Positions 9,608 through 19,364 of a stretch of DNA of 53,219 nt are shown here, one piece after another; within the stretch, counting starts at the first letter, position 1; each line of letters begins with the position of its first letter. The DNA comes from Trichomonas tenax (taxonomy: Eukaryota > Parabasalia > Trichomonadida > Trichomonadidae). Under the pieces are notes generated by a model, which saw nothing but the letters and a program-made list of their open reading frames with translations, had not been told where the DNA came from and searched no databases. A program made the translations under genes and the position numbers. The stretch covers positions 1 through 53,219 of the forward strand of contig JALKBU010000267.1 of NCBI GenBank assembly GCA_023091735.1, given 5' to 3'.

Positions 9608-10690
9608 TTAAATTAGGTCTGGCGGAAGGAATTGCGAATGCTTTCTCGATGCTGTTGATGTTCTTCCTGGGTGTGTGGCCTGCCTAACTCTGAAGTTTGG
9701 CAACTCCGCAACATCGTATGTTCGCAAGACTTGATCTGTCGATTGGACGCCACCTATAACCATATATGAGGCGAGGGAGAGGTGGTTTGGTGCCGGTCCT
9801 CTTGATGTCATTACAGCGTCAAATTGTTTTGTCTTCGGTAGATTTAATTCTGTGACATTTCTCTGTCCGGATCTAATAGCTGTCATTCTAGCCCTCAGCG
9901 GAGCGGACATTTTAACAATATCGCTTAGCTCCGCTCTTTCGTCTGGATTCACTTTCACGAGTCTCTTGATAATGGAGTTTATTTCCTCCGGGATATCCCC
10001 GGAATATTGCAGCGTTGCTGAGTTGATCTGTTGTAAAACACTAAAAACGTTTTTGGTATTGAATGGAAATTCTCCTGTTACGAAAAACGCGAGAATGACT
10101 CCGAGTGACCAGTTGTCCGCCTTATACGTGGCCTGGGCTCCCGTCGCCAAAAACTCTGGGGCCAAAAAGCCCAATTCCATTGGATCGGGGTTGTGGACCA
10201 TGATGTTGATATCTGTCATTGATGGATATAAATCTGTTATGACGATACAAGATTCGTTGTATAAAAATAAATTGCTTCCGCGGAGTAGATTTGGCGCGAG
10301 ATTATGCGTATGTAATGCGTGTAAAGTTCTTGCAAGAGTGCTCCACATTGCGATAATTTTGTTGTTTCCTATCGCCTTGATTTTTTGGGCGTTAATGAGT
10401 ATATTGTTGTCAGTTAAATAGACCCTAAGTAATAAAAGTCTTGTTTCGTCTTCTAAAACTGAAGTGAAAGGTACTATATATTTGTTATTTAGCGATTTGA
10501 TGCCCTCGATTCGTTCTTTGAACAACTGGACCTTCTCCTTGCTGCCTAATCTCTCTTTCAAGACTTCTTTACAGACGACGCGCTTTCCGTTGGCGTCTTT
10601 AAGGAGAGCGGTGCTGCCCATTGATCCGGGACCCAGACGCCTCACTAATGAATAGCCTTCGGGGATAGGGAATCGAGCTTCGTTACTCAT
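9608..10690 (-). CDS. Protein kinase-like protein, probable pseudokinase
   Basis: The protein has 360 residues from the ATG at 10690. Residues about 13-270 have the protein kinase fold signature: a glycine loop LGPGSMGS (19-26), a VCK lysine (41), an APE motif (LAPE, 176-179) and a subdomain IX DNWSLGV (192-198). The catalytic loop reads LAPNLLRGSN where active kinases have HRDxKxxN, so the proton-accepting Asp is Asn (about 134) and the His and Arg are also lost. DFG reads TDL; the metal-binding Asp (153) remains, but Phe and Gly are replaced. By family rules this is a pseudokinase. The C-terminal approximately 90 residues are basic and Ser/Thr-rich with no recognised domain. The gene converges on the UBR-box gene (about 100 bp apart) and diverges from the DHHC gene. 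Confidence 0.8.
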   Translation of the reverse strand: MSNEARFPIPEGYSLVRRLGPGSMGSTALLKDANGKRVVCKEVLKERLGSKEKVQLFKERIEGIKSLNNKYIVPFTSVLEDETRLLLLRVYLTDNNILINAQKIKAIGNNKIIAMWSTLARTLHALHTHNLAPNLLRGSNLFLYNESCIVITDLYPSMTDINIMVHNPDPMELGFLAPEFLATGAQATYKADNWSLGVILAFFVTGEFPFNTKNVFSVLQQINSATLQYSGDIPEEINSIIKRLVKVNPDERAELSDIVKMSAPLRARMTAIRSGQRNVTELNLPKTKQFDAVMTSRGPAPNHLSLASYMVIGGVQSTDQVLRTYDVAELPNFRVRQATHPGRTSTASRKHSQFLPPDLI

Positions 10691-11112
10691 TAATTGTTAT
10701 TTTTTGCTTAATGAGGGGGAATAGAATTCTGCTACTTTTCCTTACAATGATTATGAATTTGGCATCTAGTTGGATTTGAATGCAGTGGACAAATTCTCAC
10801 AACATTGCAGGGGTTGGCATACTTTTTTTTGAACTTTTAGATATTTTTAATTATTGCAATGTACATGTAATATGCTATTTTTTGAAAGCTCTTTTCTGAA
10901 TTATTTGTGAGCTTCTCACAAAAAATATATAATGTATTATGATATATAAATATAATTTATTGGTCAAAAAAAATTGTGCGTTTTTTCCGATAGTCAATTT
11001 TTATTGAACATTTTTCGGCTTTAAACATCACAATATGAGATACGCTGCACATTTTGGGGTATTTTGTCATTAACTTTTTATCCTAAAGTCATTTTTTGGT
11101 AATTTCTTGATA
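10691..11112. other. Divergent intergenic region
   Basis: It separates the pseudokinase (minus) from the DHHC gene (plus). It is AT-rich, with no ORF of note and no copy of the TTTGTCATGTAAA element seen. A TGTCATTAACTTTTT stretch about 45 nt before 11113 could supply an initiator for the DHHC gene. Confidence 0.35.
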
Positions 11113-11826
11113 ATGATTTTTGCGCCTTTTAAATGTCTTTGTGTGCTGCCGCGTTTAGCTCTGTTTTTGGTTTACTTGGGAATGAATTATTATGTCTATC
11201 ACTACTTCATTTACCCAATTAAATTTATATTCAACGAATTAAGTATGGTGACGGCTATTGTTTGGTGTATAATCTCTGTTATGTTTTTATGGAGCTACAT
11301 TTTAGTATGTTGGATCGATGGAGGATCAACAATTTCAATCATTAAAAATATTCCACCCGGATTGAAGTCGAAATATAATCATATTGTCAATGATGATATG
11401 CAAAAGTGCCCAATCTGCAAACTGCCTAAATCTCAAATCACTCATCACTGCAGCAAATGCAACAGATGTTATTATCACTTTGATCATCATTGCCATATTG
11501 TCGGAAATTGCATTGGATTTCATAATGCGCAGGCATTCGTGATTTTTTTGATATATGGATCTTTATCTTGGATATTTGCAGCAATCATCTCTTTCTTTTC
11601 TTCTTATTACGCGAATGGATTCAATTCGACTAAATCTTTTGTGATTAGTCTCGGTTTCTCGTGTTTAGCAATTTGCAATATTTTATTTGCAAATCTTTCA
11701 TGGCATGATTATCGAAATAATAGAACTACATTCGACAGAATTACTGGTGGTCAATATATTAAGAAGAAAGTGAGCTTGAAATATCCTTTTGCAATTTATC
11801 AATCACTTCCAGAGATTGAGTATTGA
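11113..11826 (+). CDS. DHHC-type palmitoyltransferase
   Basis: The protein has 237 residues from the ATG at 11113; the frame opens 6 nt earlier at TTG. It has four hydrophobic segments, two before and two after the cysteine-rich domain, the usual topology for these enzymes. The DHHC cysteine-rich domain spans about residues 96-140, with CPICKLPK...HHCSKCNRCYYHFDHHC and the catalytic DHHC followed by HIVGNCIG. A TTxE-like motif (TTFD) follows the last membrane segment. DHHC enzymes transfer palmitate from acyl-CoA to cysteines of membrane-associated proteins, usually at Golgi, ER or plasma membrane. The length is short for the family (usually 280 or more) because both termini are brief. All catalytic residues appear intact. 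Confidence 0.92.
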   Translation: MIFAPFKCLCVLPRLALFLVYLGMNYYVYHYFIYPIKFIFNELSMVTAIVWCIISVMFLWSYILVCWIDGGSTISIIKNIPPGLKSKYNHIVNDDMQKCPICKLPKSQITHHCSKCNRCYYHFDHHCHIVGNCIGFHNAQAFVIFLIYGSLSWIFAAIISFFSSYYANGFNSTKSFVISLGFSCLAICNILFANLSWHDYRNNRTTFDRITGGQYIKKKVSLKYPFAIYQSLPEIEY

Positions 11827-12350
11827 AAACTGTTATTTGCATCGATGTTTTGTTGATTTTATATAATTATATATTAAAATGTTATCTATCTTATATTTGA
11901 CATTTTTCATGAAATATATGTATTTTATAAAGTGAGAAGATATTTTAAATTTGTTTATACGTAATGTAAACCTATGTGATTATATTGGTAAAAGTTTGTT
12001 GCACATATCTAAATAAAAATATTAGATATAAAATATAATATTTATAATGATAAAAATAATATATTACAATATTAAGTTATCGATTATGTGCATAGCCAAG
12101 CATTATGAGGGCTTAATATTTGTTATATTGAAAAATATTATAAAGTTAAAGCAAAGAGAAATAATATTAGAAATATATATAGCCAAAGAGGTGTATAGTT
12201 GTGTTGTTATAATAAAAGCTCGAATTATCTATGAATATAATGAGATATATCATTATAATTTGATTTTATGTAGAATTATTGAAAATAAACATTTATTAAA
12301 GCTGTAAATAATATTCTTCTACTAACATTTCGAATTTATCGATAGTTGAT
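11827..12350. other. Intergenic, extremely AT-rich
   Basis: Tail-to-tail region between the DHHC gene and the small minus-strand gene. An 86-codon open frame at 12047-12307 is low-complexity Ile/Lys/Tyr and looks like a by-product of AT richness. Confidence 0.4.
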
Positions 12351-12638
12351 TTATGGTCTTTCAGAATCGAACAATGAAACTAAAGCTTCAAGTTGTGGAG
12401 ATGGTTTTGTTGGAAATGTAGACCATGAACAAATCGGTCTTGCTAAGTCTGGATGGTTCCATGGGATAATTGGATCTTTATCGCTGTTACGAATGATTGT
12501 AGAAGCGCCAGCGTCCTCGCTAAGTACAGCTTGGATACCAATTTCTGTCAATTCATTATCAAAGTCGTCAATCCTTGAAGAACCCATTATTTTTCCCATC
12601 ATTTTCTTCTTTTGAAATTTGACGAATGTCAGATTCAT
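12351..12638 (-). CDS. Hypothetical small acidic protein
   Basis: The protein has 95 residues from the ATG at 12638. An internal Met at residue 13 or 14 (MMGKIMGSSRIDDFDNELTE) is an alternative start. After a basic N-terminus the protein is acidic and then Pro/Ser-rich, with no transmembrane segment and no recognised domain. Composition is balanced and unlike the Ile/Asn/Tyr-rich noise ORFs nearby. The opposite strand is also open over this region (about 12346-12615), so one of the two is a shadow; the minus frame has the more natural composition. Function unknown. Confidence 0.4.
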   Translation of the reverse strand: MNLTFVKFQKKKMMGKIMGSSRIDDFDNELTEIGIQAVLSEDAGASTIIRNSDKDPIIPWNHPDLARPICSWSTFPTKPSPQLEALVSLFDSERP

Positions 12639-12924
12639 TCCTAAATCTTTCTTCTTTAATATCTCTTTATGTATAATAGATGTAGACTTATAACTTAATA
12701 CCTATATCTAACATAGGATTTTGTTTTATTGATTATGAATGTATATATCTATATATGCATAATTCACATATTCTTCATATAATTTAATATTATAGTTGAT
12801 TATATTTAAAAGTCTTTATTGCTGTTGACATCTAGATGTGTGAAGCTGTTGAAGAGAGTTATAATGAAAAACTGATCATTGATGAGATAAAATTCAACTT
12901 ACAATCTTTTTATTTTTCTATAAT
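12639..12924. other. Short intergenic region
   Basis: AT-rich; no recognised element. Confidence 0.3.
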
Positions 12925-13848
12925 TTATAAATTCATGGAATCTATTTCTAGTGGTCTGCATGTATCCTTGATCTGCTGGCTTAAATCAGCGAAATAAGGA
13001 TGATCAAGAGCATCTTTTGCAGTAATTCTCTTTGCAGGGTCGTATTGTAGAATCTTCGATATTAAGTCTAAAACAGATGCGTCATTCGTCTGAATCTTGT
13101 CAGCGAGATTAATTTTTGACCATTTAGGAAATTCAGCTGAGTAATTAGGGAAAGATGACACTCCCGGCCACTCTGCCTCTGTTGGCGTTCCTAAAATCTT
13201 GAAAATCGTGTATATCTGATCGATCTCAGAATCTCCAGGGAACAAAGGCGCTCTATTGATCATCTCAGCGATGATACAGCCGACACTCCAAACATCTACA
13301 GAAAGGTCGTAAGCAGGAGCATCCAAGAGAATCTCTGGTGCTCGATACCACAATGTGATGACATCTTTTGTGTATGCGCGCATTGGAAGCGAAATAGGCC
13401 TCGCTAACCCGAAATCACAGAGCTTTATGAAGCCACCACGGTTCAATAACAAGTTTTGTGGCTTCATATCTCTGTGAATTATGCCTTGGCAGTGGCAATA
13501 GCACAAACCAGCAAGAATTTGGTACGCGTAAGACTTGATGAGCATAGGATTGATGGAATTGTGCTGTGTTGAAAGGTAATTTTTGAGATCTTTGTCGAGA
13601 TATTCCATAATTAATATCAAAGAGTTCGGAGTATTGATAACATCTTTCACAGATACGACATTGGGATGCGACAGTTCGCTTAAAATCGAGTTTTCTCTAA
13701 CAGATGTCGGAGGAATTCCTTCTTCTTCCTGTTCGAGATGAATTACTTTCATTGCGAGGATTTCTCCTGTTGTTTTGTTGCGCGTTTTGAAGACTGCGCC
13801 GTAGGTTCCCTCTCCAAGTTTTTCCAGTCGCTCATAATTCGTCAACAT
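12925..13848 (-). CDS. Cyclin-dependent kinase (CDK1/2-like)
   Basis: The protein has 307 residues from the ATG at 13848, the normal size for a CDK with nothing added. It has GEGTYG (12-17) with the Thr15/Tyr16 pair that Wee1-type kinases phosphorylate, the catalytic Lys34, and the cyclin-binding helix PPTSVRE (46-52), a variant of PSTAIRE. It also has HRDMKPQN (125-132), DFG (145-147), an activation-loop Thr at 160, and WYRAPE (167-172). All catalytic residues are intact. These kinases need a cyclin partner and drive cell-cycle transitions or, in some classes, transcription. The PPTSVRE variant leaves the exact CDK class open. A GGCACGTTTAAA word lies about 15 nt upstream on the minus strand. 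Confidence 0.93.
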   Translation of the reverse strand: MLTNYERLEKLGEGTYGAVFKTRNKTTGEILAMKVIHLEQEEEGIPPTSVRENSILSELSHPNVVSVKDVINTPNSLILIMEYLDKDLKNYLSTQHNSINPMLIKSYAYQILAGLCYCHCQGIIHRDMKPQNLLLNRGGFIKLCDFGLARPISLPMRAYTKDVITLWYRAPEILLDAPAYDLSVDVWSVGCIIAEMINRAPLFPGDSEIDQIYTIFKILGTPTEAEWPGVSSFPNYSAEFPKWSKINLADKIQTNDASVLDLISKILQYDPAKRITAKDALDHPYFADLSQQIKDTCRPLEIDSMNL

Positions 13849-14678
13849 TAAAAATTTTTAAACGTGCCTAAAATCTTTACGAATTCTCTTTTAATCATTA
13901 TTATCTTTCTATTCATACTGTAGTAATATCATTTTTCAAAGCAAAATCTCCTTACACTTGAGAAATCACAAAACTCAAATTTTCATTCTAAATTTAGCTT
14001 CTGTTTGTTGAATTTTATTGTTGAATCTATATGGATATATTATATTTTGAATATCAGTTTATAATTCCAAAATCAACTAAAATCGATTAAATTTCACTCA
14101 ATTAAAACATTTTACCATTTAAACACATTATAATATTATGGGAATTTTCCTATGTAAGAGTGCTTTTGAAAGTTTTTAGCATTATTACATTAATATAGCT
14201 GAGATATTTAATATATTTCCATCAATCACATAGTTGACCAAAAATCACTAAGATTATATATAGCTAGATAAATTAAGCATAATTTTATGACTTCAGATCA
14301 ATATTAAGAGATATAATAATAAAGAGATAAAATTTCAAAATAATGAAACGAGACATTAGATGTTTAGTATAACTCAACGTGTATTATGTAACGAATGGTT
14401 AAATTATGATGAATATTGATTCTTAATTGAGAATTCAAATGAACTGCTATTGTAGCAAAAATGAAGTTGACAATGGTATAAGCTGTTGAATAGAATCACT
14501 TTTTGTATATAAATATCGAGCAACCACCCAAAAATCATAATTCTGCAATATTTCCAAAATCGCCCAAAACCTTTGCCAACAGTTATGAATTCAATAGAAA
14601 ACTCTATTTCCGAAGTCTAAGATATGGAATTACTTTGGTCAAATTGTTATAATATGAAAAACGTGACAAATTAAATTA
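13849..14678. other. Intergenic, about 830 bp
   Basis: Divergent spacer between the CDK gene (minus) and the IPT/TIG-like gene (plus). It is AT-rich throughout; no gene, repeat or RNA-like structure was recognised. Confidence 0.4.
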
Positions 14679-15329
14679 ATGTTTTTGTTTTTCCTTTCTT
14701 TTAAGCTCATTACTGTCTCCGAGGCGTACAACAACCCTCGCGAGGAGTTCAGGAAGAAAGAGGAGGAAATGAAAATCAGGAGAAAGCAGATGGATGAACA
14801 GATATCGAAATTAATCATCGAACAAGAACTTGAAGACCTCGGCCCTGACTCTGGTGCTGGAATACAATACAATGAATACTCTATAATTAAAGTCCAACCA
14901 ACTAAAATTCCAGCAAACGAACATATCGACTTTTACGTGTACACAGAACCACAAATGAACACATCTATATTCTGCAAATTCGGATATATCGTCAAAAATG
15001 GTGTTGCTGGTGAAAATAAAACAATTAAATGTCAATCTCCAGCTTTAACTGTCGGAGAAATATACGTTCAAGTGTCCACGAACAGAAAGAAGTGGAGTCT
15101 TCCAATTCTCGTCCAAGTTTATGATCCTAACTCCTCTTCATACAATACTCCGAGTGCTTTGATTTTTATGGCAATTGCTGTTGTTGGCTATGTTGTTGTG
15201 AAGATATATATGCGCAGATTGAAGTCAAAGAGAGGAAGTAAGCATAAATTCGAGGATCCACTTGATCAATACGAAGAAACACGTAGCAACAAGCAATATA
15301 AAGAAACAAAACTCCGCGATCACCTGTAA
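14679..15329 (+). CDS. Type I membrane protein with an IPT/TIG-like domain
   Basis: The protein has 216 residues from the ATG at 14679. Residues 1-16 (MFLFFLSFKLITVSEA) form a plausible signal peptide. A charged helical stretch follows (about 20-55, EEFRKKEEEMKIRRKQMDEQ). Residues about 65-150 resemble an IPT/TIG immunoglobulin-like fold: an early IIKVQPTKIPANE strand, CKFG, then KCQSPAL and IYVQVSTNRKKWS. These are the positions where plexin/Met-type TIG domains have paired cysteines and the VSxNxxxWS strand. A single membrane span (about 162-180) is followed by a basic cytoplasmic tail. Inferred topology is extracellular or luminal N-terminus with a short cytosolic tail. No close homologue can be named. 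Confidence 0.6.
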   Translation: MFLFFLSFKLITVSEAYNNPREEFRKKEEEMKIRRKQMDEQISKLIIEQELEDLGPDSGAGIQYNEYSIIKVQPTKIPANEHIDFYVYTEPQMNTSIFCKFGYIVKNGVAGENKTIKCQSPALTVGEIYVQVSTNRKKWSLPILVQVYDPNSSSYNTPSALIFMAIAVVGYVVVKIYMRRLKSKRGSKHKFEDPLDQYEETRSNKQYKETKLRDHL

Positions 15330-15577
15330 AAATAACAATCGATGTACTTTTTGTATAAAGAATTTTTTCATTAAACGATAACCCAATAAATTCCTTAATT
15401 AGTTCACTTTCCATGGGGTTTTCTATTCAAATCCAAGTTAATTGTTTAGTTTTAGCTTGATATCTATTTGTTTAATAAAATGAAATATCGAAATATATTC
15501 AAATAAATGAGAAAATTGTCAAAATTTGGTATGAAAAAAACATTTTTCTAAGTAGTTTAGTCGTCTCTATAAAAAAA

Positions 15578-16837
15578 TTATTGGTGATTCTGCATAAACT
15601 GATTGATTGCCTCACTCATTTGTTGAAGCTTGTTCTCGTTAGAATTAACAAATTCGCGATATGCTTCAACAAGATTTGTGTTGATTGGATGTGTTGCGAA
15701 AATTTCATTAACGAATTGAAGAGCTTTGACAGCGATCAGGAAGTCTCTTCCGAGAGCAACAGCTAAATTGTTCTGCATATCATCAGAAACAATGTATTCA
15801 CTATATCTATGAAGCATATCCTTGATTAAATCCATAAGATTTGGATTTTCAGCAGCACCATAGAATTTACCAAGAGCAACAAGCTGCTCAGCGCCTAATT
15901 CGATTTCTGCAGAATTGATCAAATCAAAAACGAAGGCAAGTGATTCAACAGGTGGAAGCTTCATAGCGAACAAAGCTTGGATAAGAGCGTTTCTCTGTTC
16001 ATCACCGATAAATTCTATTAATTGAGCTAAAACATTGCAAGTTGTGGCAATATGGAAGTTCTGGATGCAAACATTGACGATAGCACCAATAAACTCCGGA
16101 TCCTCTGGTGGATTATCTTCGATAACATCAGAGATAATCTGGAAAATTTCTGGGCCAAGGTTTGACTGCTCCAACACAGAGAATAAACCATCAGCTTTGT
16201 CTTCGATAACGCTTGTATTGCCGGCCTTGTAGATAACATAGAAAGCTTGTGCTCTGATATTTGGATTAAGAGATTTGTCTGTGAAAGGTGTGACAATGCT
16301 GAAGTCAAAGACATCTGGGCCCATGATAGTGAATGAACAAAGCAATCCGAGGGCTGCAGCGATGATATCATCATTTTGGCTGTTCAACCATTCGCCCATG
16401 AGTGTTGTAAACCTGTCATTGCTGAGGAGCCAGTGGCCGTAGTCGATATCTCCGATGGAGTTGTCGACCAATGTCGTGAAGAACTGGATAATTTCAGTAT
16501 CAGCGGGAAGATTCAAGAGAAATTCGTATTTTTCGTGAAGATGTTCTGCAAATTCGTCACCTTTGTCTGGCATCAATGAGTAAATGTGGCGATAAGCAGC
16601 GCAAACCATTCCAATAATTGGAATGTTGATTTCATTGAAGGATTCGATCAATTTGGAGAACGCATCCATTGTGTAGAGGTTTTCTAAGTCATTTTGGTCA
16701 TCAGAAACGTTGATGAGAGAAATGAAACCCATTTTGCGGCTCTCTAAGTCAGCATCACGGATCTGATCGAGTGCAACAGACATGTCGGTGCAGATGAATC
16801 CGCAATTTATCTCTTCTTGCACGTTTTCGCCCGACAT
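15578..16837 (-). CDS. Helical-repeat (ARM/HEAT-like) protein, function unknown
   Basis: The protein has 419 residues from the ATG at 16837. The sequence is almost entirely amphipathic helices in pairs of about 40 residues, acidic overall, without transmembrane segments, as in armadillo/HEAT superhelical proteins. The N-terminal part includes VALDQIRDADLESRKMGFIS. Later repeats include IRAQAFYVIYKAGNTSVIED and LIEFIGDEQRNALIQALFAM. No enzymatic motif is present. Such proteins usually serve as scaffolds or transport factors. It does not obviously match a named eukaryotic family and no symbol is offered. It lies tail to tail with the IPT/TIG-like gene, about 250 bp away. Confidence 0.75.
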   Translation of the reverse strand: MSGENVQEEINCGFICTDMSVALDQIRDADLESRKMGFISLINVSDDQNDLENLYTMDAFSKLIESFNEINIPIIGMVCAAYRHIYSLMPDKGDEFAEHLHEKYEFLLNLPADTEIIQFFTTLVDNSIGDIDYGHWLLSNDRFTTLMGEWLNSQNDDIIAAALGLLCSFTIMGPDVFDFSIVTPFTDKSLNPNIRAQAFYVIYKAGNTSVIEDKADGLFSVLEQSNLGPEIFQIISDVIEDNPPEDPEFIGAIVNVCIQNFHIATTCNVLAQLIEFIGDEQRNALIQALFAMKLPPVESLAFVFDLINSAEIELGAEQLVALGKFYGAAENPNLMDLIKDMLHRYSEYIVSDDMQNNLAVALGRDFLIAVKALQFVNEIFATHPINTNLVEAYREFVNSNENKLQQMSEAINQFMQNHQ

Positions 16838-17059
16838 CGATATTTTTGATGTAAACTATTGAATATTTGTTGTGTCCCAAAAATCAATATTCGAAAATTT
16901 TGTCATAAAACGCTTTCTTGTAGTGTTTTGTTGCTAAATTTCGCGTTAAAAACAAAAAAATAAAAATTAGTTTTAATTTTGACATTTTACTTGTCATAAT
17001 TTTTCATTTTTTGATGGAATTTATTTTGTTTTCATTTTGAAAGTTATTTGAGATATAGT

Positions 17060-18030
17060 TGGCAAGAATTTTACATAAATGCTGATAAATCTGATTATTT
17101 CCATCGAGGCGATGCATTATTTACGGCAAATAATTATTATTATATATCATTTTGTTTGTTTCAAGATTGTGCTACAAGAGCAATATATTTTTAAGATTCT
17201 TCTAGCAACAACGCGTTGGTGCTAGTTGATTATACTTCATTTATGAATGGTTCAATGTTTAGTAAAAGTTAGAGTGGTGGAGTAATATACTTTCAAGCGA
17301 ACACTGGTCAATTTGTTCAGGACAGAGTATGTACTTATAATTGTAATGCTTCAAGTGATGCATATTGTCTTACAATCATTGGTAATCAAGTTTCTTTGAA
17401 AAACTATCTGTTGCATTCTTCAATCTATGAATGCGGATTTGACAAATATATATCAGGAATAATTAGCCTATCTTCTGGTAGCCAAAATATCGAAAATATA
17501 AACTGTTTAAACTGCAAAACAGATTATTCTCAATTAGGATTTTCTGGTATTAATTTACTTCTTAAATTTTCTTCATTAATTAATAACACACAAAATTCAA
17601 ATGAGTTTTTGAGTAATTATATCTCTTCCACTATATTTATATCATATTGTAATGTATAAATAATCGAATTTTTAATACTCATTATTATCTAATCAGAACT
17701 TGGGCATCAAGTTTGAACATACTCGGTTCTTCGTTTTATGATAATATTTATGTTTATTTTGTTTATTATGATCGTCCAGGTACTATGAGTATATTCCTCC
17801 AAAACTGTTATTTGGAACGAGATCAGGTTTTAGGTTCTTATACTTACTCTGTATTGAACAATCAACCCAAATTCACAAATAACTTAACACACTTGATACT
17901 TGTGTATTGTAATGCACAGGCTTCGATCGACATGAACATCGAATGTCTTGCTTATTCAATCAAATGTCATCGCCTCGAGAAGAAATACTTTGCTTTATTA
18001 TCACAAATTTTATTAGGAGAAAGAAGATAA
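17060..18030 (+). pseudogene. Degenerate beta-helix-like surface-protein gene
   Basis: Protein-like sequence runs from about 17060 in one frame through in-frame stops (TAA after NYYYISFCLFQDCATRAIYF, and TAG after MFSKS) to 17659. It continues in a second frame to 18030. The repeated pattern of small polar residues, Cys and aromatic strands (FLFQDC, SGGVIYFQANTGQF, NSNEFLSNY) resembles the parallel beta-helix-like protein families that are expanded in trichomonads. There is no intact start. The approximately 54 bases between the two frames may hold a further lesion. Family assignment rests on pattern only. Confidence 0.5.
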
Positions 18031-18214
18031 CTATGATATTACAATCTTTGTTGTCTCTCATTGTTTTGAATGTTTCTTGAATGTAACCAATAATTTGATA
18101 TAAAAAAATATTTTTGATAATTGAATACTGAAAAGAAGATAGAAAGATATATGATGTAAAATATATTGAGAAATTTATTTATTTAAACAATACAAGCATT
18201 GAAATATTTCATGA

Positions 18215-18790
18215 TTAATTCATTGACATTTCAGCAAGGTGAATTGCGTCTGATTCGATAGTATCCTGGTTGTGGTGGAATGGAAACCAACCCTTCTTCG
18301 TTGAAACAATGATTTTCGGAAGTTTTACATTTTCTTGATTTTGTGTATCAATCTGCCTATCTACGAAGTCCTTTCCGCCCTTTATTTCGATGTCAAAGTG
18401 TAGAGAGCTTTCTAAAACAGAGCTAGAAAGAGATAAATCATAATGTTTTGCTCCTGTTTGCACAAGATTCGATAAATCGAACTTTCCTGTCGCTATCTGC
18501 TCTTTGCCGCTGCCTTTGACTGTGTGTGTATAAATAAAAACATCAATTATCGATGATGCCAAGTGACCAAGCGTATCTTTGCTGATTGGCCGTTGAAACT
18601 CAATAATTTTCGACCACTGTACTACGAAATTGTCGACGGGTGTTGGATCTGTGGAAAAATTATTCATCGAATAATGCATTTTGATCGACAATGTCTTGTG
18701 ACAGAACGGGACATTGTCTAAAGTGATGTGACTGAAGGTGAACGTTAAGTATTCAGTCACTGGTTTCGTCGCCTTCTTCTCTTTAGACAT
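18215..18790 (-). CDS. NT-C2-like (C2-type) domain protein
   Basis: The protein has 191 residues from the ATG at 18790. Residues about 12-145 read as a beta-sandwich resembling the NT-C2 domain of EEIG1/EHBP1-type proteins. They include FTFSHITLDNVPFCHKTLSI, a VVQWSKIIEF strand, IIDVFIYTHTVKGSGKEQIA followed by TGKFDLSNLV, and a closing SSLHFDIEIKGG strand. NT-C2 domains are generally thought to tether proteins to membranes. The C-terminal approximately 45 residues are polar and unstructured. The Asp cluster needed for calcium binding in classical C2 domains is not evident. No partner domain such as CH or bMERB is present, so the protein is much shorter than animal members. Confidence 0.5.
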   Translation of the reverse strand: MSKEKKATKPVTEYLTFTFSHITLDNVPFCHKTLSIKMHYSMNNFSTDPTPVDNFVVQWSKIIEFQRPISKDTLGHLASSIIDVFIYTHTVKGSGKEQIATGKFDLSNLVQTGAKHYDLSLSSSVLESSLHFDIEIKGGKDFVDRQIDTQNQENVKLPKIIVSTKKGWFPFHHNQDTIESDAIHLAEMSMN

Positions 18791-19364
18791 CGAAACAATA
18801 ATATTTATGAATTAAATCTTTAAATTTTTGACTTAGTTATGATCTTTGTATCTTATCATGGTGTTCTTCAATAAAAAATTATGCATTTCGAAAGATTAAT
18901 TCACAAAACATTAAAATCAAGCTTTTTCTATGTGATGAACATTTTAGACTTTTCTTTATCTATCTCAAAATCGAATAATTGTTCACTAAATAACGAAAAT
19001 ATATTTTGATGAAAAATTTATTAACTATAACATATCATTTTGAACAAATTAACTTATTGAAAACAATAACAAAATGAATAAAACAAAGAAATAAAAGCCA
19101 AAACGTTCATTTTCAAAAAAGATGACATTATTCATTGCAACCAAAATTAACCACAGAACCATAATGCCATTGGCTATGTAAACTTAATCACAAAAGGAAA
19201 AAAACCATGATATATGAAAAAATATCAAAATATTGCTCCAAGCGTTGATATAACTCCGAATTCTTGGAGGCATAGCGTAGTCAGTTCGATTGTGAGTCAA
19301 ATAACATCCATAGAAAAGAATTATATAATAACGATATGACAATTAAATCGTAAATATACCGCTT
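18791..19364. other. Intergenic, about 570 bp
   Basis: Between two minus-strand genes. AT-rich; no gene or repeat recognised. Confidence 0.4.

Noticed and set aside
12047..12307. 86-codon ORF
   Set aside because: Low-complexity Ile/Lys/Tyr composition expected from AT-rich noise.
14641..14720. Possible intron 3' end (TTCTTTTAAG) inside the IPT/TIG-like gene
   Set aside because: It lacks the conserved trichomonad intron end signal, and the frame gives a sensible signal peptide without splicing.
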